Shown: positions 36,160-47,600 of the stretch, in pieces
How positions within the stretch are numbered: the stretch's first letter is position 1
Layout: each line of letters opens with the position of its first letter
Origin: Kingdonia uniflora
Taxonomy: Eukaryota > Streptophyta > Magnoliopsida > Ranunculales > Circaeasteraceae
Assembly (NCBI GenBank): GCA_014058105.1
Contig: JACGCM010002659.1
Location: 3,410,001-3,474,000 of the forward strand
Length of the DNA stretch: 64,000 nt
Direction of reading: 5' to 3'
Notes under the pieces: model-generated
Told to the model about the DNA's origin: nothing
The model's database searches: none
The model's input: the letters and a program-made list of their open reading frames with translations, nothing else
Translations under genes and position numbers: made by a program

Positions 36160-36675
36160 ATGTCCCTCGTCATACTTTTCCCACAAGGATCAAGTAAAAT
36201 ACAGCTTGTACCACGTCCGGTAATAGAAGTGGTGAAACGTGGTCCACCGTGTAGCACGTATAGTACAGGGTCGTGCATGGGCGAGAACTACAACATCCCG
36301 TGTCCCCCTCCCGCTTCCAATGTTACAGATGATGATTTTGAAGGTCTCTATTGGGCGATAAAAAGACGAGAACCCAGACGTTTTGTAACTGAGGCTCGGT
36401 TCTTTCGAGAGCAAGGTTGGTTGCATCCAGATATGCGTATAGCCTTAGTCCCAATCAGTCATCCAGCTCTTTTATACGGTGATGAACTTGAAGATCGGTC
36501 CTTCAGACGGATTGAATGTACTACGTTTGAAGAGGAAGTGAGAAAAGTGGTAGCCTATGGAGAGAAAAATCCGAATTCAAACGAGAGGAGTGCAACAACA
36601 TCAGAGGGTTGGAATTCAAGAGTTGGTTTTCGTACTTGCTGGAAAGTATCAGGTCCATGGCCCTCCTGGAATTAG
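36160..36675 (+). CDS. Small putative secreted protein, family not recognised
   Basis: From the only in-frame ATG the frame encodes 171 residues. The first residues (MSLVILFPQGSSK) follow a longer hydrophobic stretch (LLLLFLLLSLLVVV) that lies in the same open frame upstream but has no ATG, so the true start may be spliced on or lost. With that stretch it would look like a signal peptide. The mature part has PPCSTYSTGSCMG and PCPPPASNVT (Cys- and Pro-rich, one N-glycosylation sequon), then a charged middle (DDDFEGLYWAIKRREPRRF) and a Trp-rich tail with one Cys (FRTCWKVSGPWPSWN). Codon use is not degenerate and there are no internal stops. I do not recognise the family. Confidence 0.45.
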   Translation: MSLVILFPQGSSKIQLVPRPVIEVVKRGPPCSTYSTGSCMGENYNIPCPPPASNVTDDDFEGLYWAIKRREPRRFVTEARFFREQGWLHPDMRIALVPISHPALLYGDELEDRSFRRIECTTFEEEVRKVVAYGEKNPNSNERSATTSEGWNSRVGFRTCWKVSGPWPSWN

Positions 36676-36855
36676 GTCGATTTATTATCATATACCTTTT
36701 CTTTTGTTCTTGTTATTGTTTTGATTCCATATAAGTGAAGAACAAGATCGCGTTATTTAAATTTGGGTTCAGTAGTAAACATTGGAAGTGAAGCACTTAT
36801 ATATAAACTTAAACTTCGTTCTTTATTGAATTACAACTAAAGCAAAAAAGAGAAA
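36676..36855. other. Short spacer between convergent genes
   Basis: This holds the 3' regions of the plus-strand ORF and the minus-strand protease pseudogene. No separate feature is seen. Confidence 0.4.
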
Positions 36856-38106
36856 TCAATCGATGCAGTTCGATTTCTCAAAAGAAATAACTCCCCTCTC
36901 ATTGTCATATCCAACATTATAATCGTTCCGTGCCCTTATACCAAGGATGCTGAAATCATTATTTTTCACAATAGCAAGACAAATGATATGTTCGTCCACT
37001 GGCACGAGACTTGGAGAGGTGAGATTTACACCACCTGCTAGTATAAATGTAATATGCGGCATCGTTTCCAGATCACTTTCAGTCCCATCATAGCATGTCT
37101 CGTATACTCCGAAATACTTGCTCTTGAAGAGCCGTTAGGGTGGTGCCCGAATCTATAGCAAACCCCCCTATCTTACCTATCTTAATTAAATCAAGTGCAT
37201 TAAAATCGACCTTTTGGTTCCCTACATACACAGCCTCAACATTAACTTAATAACCCCCAAATGGAGATTCAGATAGTGGGAGACCTGGAGTCTCATTTCC
37301 TCTAATTTCTGCAACTGAACCAAATTTGACATAGTTTTTAATGTTTGTATTAGAAGAGAAACAGTAGGAGAATTTTTTTACCGATAGTTGTGAAGTGATG
37401 GCCAAACTATCTCTCCCCAGCCCCATAATCCCAGTGCTTTCTTTAGGGTGTGATCCTGTCGAATAACTTACACAACCAAATGTGATGTTATTGAGTTCCA
37501 TATACTCAGAAGAGAAGTCTGGAAGATGAAATGTTTCTAGACCAAGTTTTGCCAGTACAACAGACTTCTCTGCATACCCAACTGCGGTAGCACAAATGCG
37601 TCAACTGTGCAACCATTTGTTTTGCCACGCATCCTTTTGCAAACATCATCATGTTGGTACGATGAAGAATTCGCGGGCTCAAATATTAGCCAATCTTGTT
37701 TATAACATAAAATACATGGAAGGCATTGAACCCATGTCAAATCACTACCAGTATCGATCGTGAGGACAGCCGGTACTCTCGGAGTACCGATCGTCGCAAC
37801 TACGATATACCCAAAACCTAGAGAAAATACCCCCATACCTATATCAACAGATGACATCTTCATCTCATAATGGCGTAAACGATCAACTGTATGCTGGTAT
37901 GCCAAAGCTGCCCACTTGTACTTCGTCATGTTTGGATAAAAGAAAGGAGAATGGCTATGAACCGTCCTAACAGCAAATCCGTCGACATTGCTGTCACTCG
38001 AAGATTTCCCGATGCAAGTGAGTAAGAAAATGGAAATTAAGAGTAAGGAAATACAGCATAAGCCATATTTGGGTATTGAAGTTAAACTGTAGAGATGAGA
38101 ACCCAA
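36856..38106 (-). pseudogene. A1 aspartic protease (nepenthesin/CDR1-like), broken
   Basis: The frame opens with a hydrophobic signal (CCISLLLISIFLLTC) and continues to the first active site VLTIDTGSDLTWVQCLPC. Further pieces are ITFGCVSYSTG..GIMGLGRDSLAI, the second active site FAIDSGTTLTAL and the C-terminal MPHITFILAGGVNL to NVGYDNERGVISFE. Both catalytic Asp residues (DTGS, DSGT) survive. However, the frame shifts near 37600 (CATAVGYAEKS continues in another frame), a TAA lies near 37250 inside the Y-x-VNVEAVYVG strand, and residues are missing near 37100 before YETCYDG, where the frame shifts again. The family normally has about 430-470 residues in one exon. It is probably a dead gene of the extracellular A1B group. 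Confidence 0.85.
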
Positions 38107-38655
38107 AAGTATTTATTACTCTGCCATGCAATTCTAACACTAACATATAGGGTGCATGATCTCTCTAACCCATCTGCCCTGTAAGAAAGCAAAGACCTCC
38201 TACTTCAACTGTGGTAGAAGGCAAAGACTAACAGCATTGACAGTCACATTCATTACATGTTCAAAAACAATCTCTTTCTAACAACAAAGAACACGTATGC
38301 CTAAGCGCAATACAAATACTAGATAAGGGATTCGAGGGCTTGACTACCCGCGTCTCTCAAAAGAGTGCAGAAATGCACAACTTCTTTCCATTATCGTCTA
38401 TGTGCTCTAGTGTAATGGTTTGGTTCTCAACAAGTATCATTCAATATTCCTAAGAAAAACATGTGCAGAAGAAATTTCATTAAAAGAAACAGTTAAGAGT
38501 TAACATCAAAATATGTAAACATAAAATGCCGATCTATAGCAACACTCTGCTAAAGGGAGGGGATTCACTTATCTGAGTGTGATTATTTACATGTGCCGTA
38601 GCATAAACATCACATCAACACCTTGTGCTATTAGACAGACATACCTCTATACAAA
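38107..38655. other. Spacer between the protease pseudogene and the glucose transporter
   Basis: This holds the promoter side of the protease pseudogene and the 3' UTR of the glucose transporter. No other gene or repeat is seen. Confidence 0.4.
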
Positions 38656-41600
38656 TCAAATTGAAGGGCTCAAAGCACGCTCAATCTCTTCCAATGACCG
38701 GCCCTTTGTTTCCACTACATTGGCAGATATGTAGAACACAGCCAACATACAGACACCAGCAAATCCCAAGTACACCGAGCTAATGCCAAACTTGTTTACA
38801 ACGGTCAAGAAGTAGAGGCCAATTACGAAGTTGGATACCTGTAAGATATTAATTCATCAAGTTCATAATGGATTCAAGTCCGTAGAAAGATCCAAGACTC
38901 GTATGAAGATAATAGCATCGCAAACAACACTCCCAGTGTCATATGCTAAAACTGTACCAAATGGGCCAATACTGCTGAGCAGTTTGGCATTTGGGTTCAG
39001 ATGGGTAAAGTTGTGCAGTTCAATTGTTTTAGACAAGCTGCATAATGGAAGCAAAATAATAATAATGACTGAGTTTGTCTCATTTTTCTGTAGCGTTTAT
39101 TATTTGGTGTGGCATAAACAACAGTAATAGGTTAGTTCTTTTATTTGTTTAACGTCAAATGCGAGGTAAATTTAGCATTTAAACATTCCACCGTTGAAGA
39201 ATGCAATTCTGTTTCAAAAACGGACCCTTTGTTACCATGTCGAGCAGTAGAAAATCAATAATTTACTTATTTCTTCATATTCATGGTATTGTTTTTTTTG
39301 GTTCATTGGAGTTTCTGGCGGTTTTATGAGCATTTTGGAGGGATGGAGATGTGAGGTCATTAAGTCCAATGTTGGTAGAAATGACCTTATATCCTATGCT
39401 ATTGGACAATGCTTTAAAAGGAGAGGAATGTATGTTTCATACCATTGTTTTAAGAATCCAGACTCTCATTCACTATAAATATCTTTCTAATAGACTAGAG
39501 GGTGTTGGTATTTGAGGAACTTGTTGCGGGATGGGTTTCCCTTTTGTACACCTGCTGATGTTCAGTTTCTAGTTTTCACTTCTTTATATTTTTAACCCCA
39601 TACGTATTTCATATGGAACGACTCTTTTTGAGTTTCGCCAATATGATTTTACCTTCTCACAAATAGATGGCCACTAAAGCATTAAAGTTTTTCTTCAAAA
39701 TGATGCCAATTTGGAATGGGAGTGAATATTTTATTTGCAGTTTTACCTTTCAAGAGCACCATTTTAAGAAGACCAAATTAACCCTTTTCTTGTTCGGAAC
39801 AGACCACTATACTTTCCAGGAAGAGAAGAAACAATGATGTTAATTGTATAGAACTTACCCAATGCATGCCCAATGACAATGCAACTGCTTTGGCTCTGAT
39901 TCTCGACGCAAATATTTCCGGAAGTAAAAGCGCTGGGACAGGGCCAGCACCCAGCGAAAAGGACAGAACATAGCTGTTTGATCCAAAGTAAAGACAATTG
40001 AATATGTCGCATCATAAGGTGTAAAAGAGTGCACTAGGTGTAACTTGAAACTTTAACTTACAGGACTGTGCCGACAACCGCAAGTGGGCCAGAATATGGT
40101 GCAAGGGCTTTCCATGTAAAGGACAAGGAGAGGAGCAGCATTGAAGCAGCCTTCAAAATGGAGAAGAGTAAATAAATAAGGCAAATATAGAGACAGTGCA
40201 GCTTTGTATTTGTAACTTCGTAGAGGTTGTGGTGGGACTTTCCCAGTTTACAACACATTGAGAAGGATCCCAGATTCAGAGACTACAAGGCAACAATGAG
40301 AAGTTTGAAGTCATTTTTCTTTTGGGGTGAAATCCGAATGTGAACCACACACTAGTCTCTGATTCTGGGTAGTCGTGAGCTTTTTTAAGCTTATGGAGTC
40401 TTTTGAGGGTGAAACAAAATACGGAAGTGCCTAGTAAAGCACTTACTGATGATACCTAACTTTACACCACAATTTATCAAACCATCCATTATATATCAAT
40501 GACAGGACTCAGAAGGCAAGAAAAAAGAGAAAGCAAAGGTCTGTTAGGAACGACTCTCCAATATTAAGCAACTATGCACTTGACTAAATGTTGGAACTTA
40601 GAATAGGCTGAAAAATTCATGAGCTTTTGATAAAAACACAGCAAATTGTGAAAATCTTACCATCCCAGAAAAGCTTGTGATTAAAAGACTTTTCCTTCCT
40701 TGTTTGTCCATCAAGGAAGATGCAACAGCAGTACCTATATATAGAAATACATAAAGAAAAAATTAATGTTTTTGGACACGGTATTTTTGAACTCAGATTC
40801 TAACAGTTTTTGAAATGGAGTTGAAGGATAATTCTTAACACGGCAGACTTACCAAAGACGTTTGATGCACCAACAAGAGCACTTGCTGCAACATCAGATG
40901 CAATTCCAGCACTGCGAAATACGGAGGTAGAATAATAGACCACAGCATTTATTCCAGCCAGCTGTTGAAACAAGAAGAGTGCCGCACCCACGCTTACAAC
41001 TGCAGTAAGACATAATAAGAATTGTAAGTTGAAAAAGTGCCTCATAACTTTTAAGAATGTCGGTGGATAGATTCAAAAACAAACTTGTAAATTCGTCAAC
41101 ACTAAACAGGATAACCAAGAATTCAATATCTAAGAGTTTTATATCAATATAACATAGGAAGAGTACCGCTCCGATAGCGTCTACTGAATAAATCAAACCA
41201 TCCAGCTTCTTGTTCTGTAGAATCCTGACTGCCTGCTTTTAAATCATGCATAACTACAGAAACTCTTCCTTTTCCCCATAGCCTACTTATAGCTGCTTCA
41301 GCTTGAGCAGCTTTCCCTTGCTGTATTCAGGTAAGAAGCCATACTAATGAAAACTAGCAAGTAGTACCAACTAAATATTTCAACCACACGAGAAGCAGTC
41401 TAGTTAACAAACTTGAAAAAGCCACCGAGGACTTTCTGGAGAAAAACCCATTCCAAGAGCCAATAAAACAGAGGGAACAACTGCAATAGCAAACATCGTC
41501 CTCCACCTGCAAAAAAGAAAAATTAAACAAAAAAGCCTCAAGTGGTGCAATGGAGCATTGACTATTTCTAATCGAAAGAATGGCATAATAGAACTAATAT

Positions 41601-44600
41601 TGCTAATGTTTACTCATGGAAAATAAATTAGCTGGATGTTAGCTCAGCACAAAGTTTTCATTTTCAAGGAAGTAAAAGAGCATCACAATCAATGAAAACA
41701 AACAATTCATTTTTACGTGAACTGATTGGAGATGGAACTTGGAAGCTCAAGGAGATGGTCATCAAAAATAAAAATAAACTTTGAATTCCTAAGGTGACAA
41801 TCACTAGGCCCTAGAATAGACTGTGGTCTCCTTAATATGGGAGTACATAAAATCCCAATTCTTCATCAAGCGAAACTGTTAGAAGTTGCGGCTCTTAAAC
41901 AAAAAAAGAAAGAAAGGAAAAAAGTATGACTTTCAAAAGCCTGGATTGGGCCCAGATTTCCCTCACACGCTACGAAATGTTTCTTTTTGAGCTCAGACGC
42001 CCGAGCTTGTGGCGGCTGGTTCACTACTTCTTTGTTTGGTGTTTTCTTTGTTTTCGAAACTCCCAATTCAGGTAGGTTTGGTCTTTAGGCTTTTGTACAA
42101 GCCCCTTAATCTATAAAGAACTTAGGTTTAAGAAAAGAACAAGAATTGGAGGTCTAAGAAAAATTAGAAGAGAAAAAAGCTATCTCAAAAGAAAGAGGAG
42201 ATCAAAAGCTTGGGAGTTTTTTTCCTAATTGTTAATGGGTTCATTTCTTGAGGCTTTGGATTTTCACTTGTGTTTTCTTAGGGTTACTTGCTAGTGATTA
42301 TAGTTATAGGAAAGAGTGAGGTTGAAAGACCTCTACTTTTAGTAACCTTTGAATGGATAATAATAAAGTTTGAAGTGGTTTTCAAAGGTGGTTTTGATCC
42401 CTATTGAAATTCCCACTTAGAAAAATCTTAGATTTTGCATGATTGTGAATGTGCTTGTGTATGTGGCTGGTTCTTCTTCGATTTAAGATAAGATATTTAA
42501 GCTGTAAGCGTGCTCTACTCTTATATTCATGCTTTTGGCCCTGATTGACAACAACTGATATCAGGGCATCAAGGGTGAGTAATGAGAACCTTGATAGGAA
42601 AATTGAGGCACTCTAAAATCTAAATCCATCAAGTTCAATGGATACATTAATTTTGATTTGTAGAAATTCAATCCCATAGTAACTTTATTTAAGGAAGATT
42701 GCACAGTAACTTTTTTTAGGAATGACTGCACCTAAACTTGTTAGCTGTTACAGAGAAGGAGAAAGTGAGGCAACTGAGATACAAAGAAAGCAGATAAAGA
42801 CTATGTCGCTAAAAACACTTTGGCAAATGTGGCAGGTTTTAAGACTACAAAGGGTCTTTGGGAAAAGCTGGAAAGTTTGTATATGAGAATCCTCTAAATA
42901 GCTTGTACAAGAAGCGGTTCCACACACTGCGAATGGAGGAGGGTACGAGCAACAAATATCACATGAATACCATAAAAATACGAGCAACAAATATCACACG
43001 AAGACCATAAAAATAATTGTCTCTGAGTTGGAACCGAGTTGGAACCGATCTAGAACCGATCGGTGTGCATATAGATGACCCGGACAAGGCACTCAAACTG
43101 ATGTGTGCTCTTTCTACACGGATCTAAAGCCTACATTAACGTATGGGAACAAAACTGTGAGTCATAAAAGAAGGCTTAATGGTAATCTATGTAACATGGA
43201 CACTCCATATTCTTACAAAAATCCGTGTCCAAACGTGTCGGACACTCGGATACACCGACACTAGTGTGGGCATTCCAACGGACACTTCTTGCTTAGATCA
43301 TCAAACTTTTTGACATAACTTTTATAAAATTTCAAATTCTTGTACATGTTATTCAATCCTACTAACTACTATCACTGTTTATGTTTGTTATTAGTTGTAA
43401 ATTAGCCCATAAAGCTGCTATCGTAATTATATATTTATAATACAATCACATATAATAGGGCGCAATACATAAAATGTGAAGAATGATACTATCTTATTAG
43501 GTATAAGGTTGTGTACGCATTTTCACTTATTTCGAAACCGCCGTGTCCGACACCCTGTACCCGTGTCAATGTTAAATAGATGGTAATGATTCCTCTGCTA
43601 CACGTTTTGGTTAAAAGTCGATAGAGAAACCCTAATATATTCTTGGAAGATTTAGGGTGCAACCGTGGAGGCAATAATTCTTGAAATTGAGTGATAAACT
43701 AGAGACAAAGCAACATGGATATGCAACAAATGTGGCGGAGGTAAATCTATTTTCCAGCAAGGTGGATTATGTTAAAAGTTATGGCTCAAAAATGAAAAGG
43801 AAAAACTGAAAAGATATTCAACTATCAATGTCGGGTGCTTGTCCTGACACGACACGAGTTATGCCTGAATTTTCCTGCCTCATTTTGAAGTTTATTTTTT
43901 ATTATTTTTTTTTTTTAAACGGACGCGGGACACCTAAGTTTGTGTGCCTGGTGTGATATTTTCTTATTTGACGGTTTCTTTGTTTTGGAAACACACAATT
44001 TGATAGGTTTGGTCCTATAGGCTTTTGTCAAGTTTTTAATCTAAAAAGGATTTGGGTTTAAGCTAAGAAACAAAATATAGAGATACAAAAAAATAACTTG
44101 TAAAGCAAGAAAACTAAGTAGAGAGAGAGGAAGAGAAAAAATATTGAGATTTTCTGCAATTCTCTTCTAGGTGCTTCTCATGGGGATTTGGAGTGAAACT
44201 TGGATCTTCTAAAGGGTTTGTTACTAGTCATTACCATTGTAAGGGGAAGGAGTGAGGTTTCTTATTCTAGTATACTTTAAAGTGATAAGAAAGTTTTGTT
44301 GTGCTTGTTGGAGATGGATTTGATCCCTATTGAGGCTTCCACCTCGAAGATTTTGTGCCAATTGTGTTTGCGCGTATCTTCATTCTTCCTTGATTTTATT
44401 TTTATTTTTAAACAAAGCTGGGGTTAGGCAATGACCCTCACCTCAGTAATATAAGAAAGAAGAAATGGTACAATCTAGCAAATCTACATCCTTTGGCATC
44501 TCCCCCAACAATTTTAGGAGATTCCTAGGAAAATAAAGAGGAAAAAAATTACAGTAAATGGATTTACAAGATGGTGAGACTTCATTGATGAGTACACAAC

Positions 44601-47600
44601 TTTACATTTTACTTCATCCACGACAAGGCTCACTAGAAGATGAGCATCTCTTTTCTTAGACTGGAAGAGCCTCATGTTTCTTTCCATCCAGATGCGATAT
44701 ATTGTTGAGGTAAATGTTATTCTTAGGAGCCTTGATCGCGTGCGCACCTTTTTTATTTAGTTATTTCTATTTTATTTAATTCCTTGAATAATAGGACTAG
44801 TTTCCTAATTAGATTGTTATTAGGGTTTCTATTTACGTTAGGTTTCTTCTCCTATAAAAGAGAGTCTAAGCTTAGTTTATTAGGGAGGCTAGTTTGAGTG
44901 AGAAAAAGGCTTAACCTTAGAGAGAGATGTAAAGTTTGGGGTAAATCTAAGAACCCTAAGTCTTTGACATTTTATTTTATACAATTGAGAGATTTTAGTT
45001 TTAATTGAGATTAATTTAGCTTCCGTAAACGTAGTTTTTAACATATATAGTTCCACATCGGGCCAATTAGAATATAATATCTTGGGGCTACCAAGATATT
45101 ATAGTTTGAGGTGTAAGTCTTGATTTGCCCAATGTGGGACAATATATCTCAACAACTGGTTGAGGAACACTTTCTATACCAGGTGCTTTATTGACTCATT
45201 TACTAATTATACACATTTGGCTCTATCACTAATAGACATTACATGAGCTTCACAAGTCATAACAAAAAAAAGAAAAAGAAAATAAATACCATGCAGGATT
45301 CGCAGCTAAAGGCAACCCAGCCACCAATGCTGCTAGAATTCCCACACAAATGAAAAGCTGGTTAACAGATCCAAGAGCGCCACGGATTTCAGTAGGTGAT
45401 ATCTGACACATTAAAATGTATTTTGGCTACATGAGTATCATACGTTTAGATTTTATTTTACAACCATTTTTGTGAATAACATGGAATTCTTACTTCAGAT
45501 ATGTAAAGTGGCACCAGTGCAGATGATATTCCAATTCCAATGCCAGCAAGTAAGCGACCAATTATCATTGTCTGTACACTCTGGGCTGTCGCACTGCATT
45601 AGAAATCCAAAAAAGTTTATATAAGCATGAGGTATCGGAAGAAAAAACAAACAAACACATAAGATATCTCCAGAAACTCTTCAAAAGACTACAGCTGATG
45701 AAAAGAGACAAACCAGAGAATTGCTCCAACTGCAAGCGGGATGGCATCTAATTGAAAAGTTCGTGTTCTACCAAACTTATCAGCCAATGACCCTCCTGTG
45801 AATGAGCCGACAGTGGCACCAGCAAGGGTACTACTAACAACCCATCCTAGAAAAAAATGTATATAAGACTCGAAAACGTAAAAATCGGCAATGCCATAAA
45901 ATAAAATCTTAAACACTGAACTATAATAATTCAACACCCGATCCTGGACAAAATGTATAAATCAACTGCTGCACGAAAGACCCAATAATTTTTGTTAAGA
46001 GGACTCATTTTTCGAAAATTGGATATAGCTTAGCCATGTTTCAAAAATAATCCACTCTAATTCAATCAATACTGTATACCTTTACACTTAGTAACAAGGA
46101 CTGTGACCACCTACCGAACGCCGGCCAAATTTACCCGAGCGTTTTGAGTTCTGTCCGAATGTATATGTTCTCTATACCCTAATATAGTTGCACGCCAAGT
46201 TTCGTTGAATTCGAATTCGGTTAAGGGGGCGAAAAGGGCCAGTACGCTTCGTCTCATGTTTTAACGTTTCCTTTTGGAATTTGACTATTTACTTAGTAGC
46301 TATATTAAGGAGGAACCTTGGTCCGATCCTCCCCATGACTAAAAGAGCTTTAATGCTTGGTCATCAAGGACCCGGCTCATGGGCTATCTACAAGGGATAG
46401 TCATGAGTTCTCCTAGGCCTAGGGAAGGCTAGGGGACATTGCCTCGCAATGCGGGCCAGTTTTCAATAGAGGGCTTCAGTGGGCACCGTTATCCCCCGCG
46501 GGCTATCCGAGACGCACCGCCCCTTTCAGATGGACAATATAATTAGTCCAGGCTCGACGCCCCTTCATATATGAGTCCCTTACTTGGAAACCGGCATATT
46601 GAGCTACCTGATCCGCTACAGGACAGGTGTGCTTTCCGTACCTCGCGCGCGTCGCGAGAGATTACGCTGTAGGGATTATTGAGGGAACCTTCAGGGTTGT
46701 TGCCTATACCGAATACATATTCGATGACCCCTCACGAGTATCCAGGATTGTCCGGATGTCGCTCTAGCATCCGTGGGTTGTATGCCACTGGCGTGCCGCG
46801 CCCGTGAAGAAGGCTGGTACACGCCGACCGTACGTCCGTGTACGCCGCACGGTCCCTTATTCCGCTGTGCTCCGGGCACTGTAGAGGCAGACCCGGGTTG
46901 GGCCGTGACAGATGGTATCAGAGCTAGACTAGTTTTGTTTAGGCTAATCAGAGCCGGAATAGCTTGTTAAAGCTTAGCTCTTCAGTTGGTGGAGCGTAGA
47001 TGGATTGTGCCTACGTCCCTCAGAATCGGTCTAGAGGTGAGCTGAGTTATCAGATCTTGTTAGAGCAGATCTTTGTGATGGTACCCAAGTTGAAAATGCG
47101 GGATACCTACTTGTCAGTTGTGATCTTCAGAGCCGTAGTTGCTCCGTACAGATGATCCAAGCACCGTTGTGAACGTTTGTAGAGTGAGTTGCCTACATGT
47201 CAGTTGATATTGGATGCGAGAGAAAGGCTCCATATCTGAGCGCGAGATTGCTCAAGTTCAGTGTGCTTTGGACAATGACGCTATGAGGAGGATTAAGATT
47301 TGAGTTGGACGCGATGATCTATATCGTTGGTTGTCTCTAGAAGGCTGGTCAGTGTCGCAGATGCTCTATGAAGAATAGTAATAGGGCGATCTAGCAGGTT
47401 GTTATTGCATTCGGTCCGTATACCCACTGCGAAGTTTAGTAACAGTTGTGATCCAGGACGATGCCCCTCAGCAGAGATCGATATGGTCAATGTCAGTTGC
47501 CGATTACTTTCTTGTGGAAGCCGCGATGCTTGGTTTGGTTGGAATTCCTTAGGGTCTACAGAAGATTGAAGAATCTTGAGAGATACTCGTTTTGATTGTC

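Noticed and set aside
46691..46970. Open frames crossing the end of the gypsy-type LTR
   Set aside because: They span the LTR boundary and primer site and so cannot be a conserved protein of the element.
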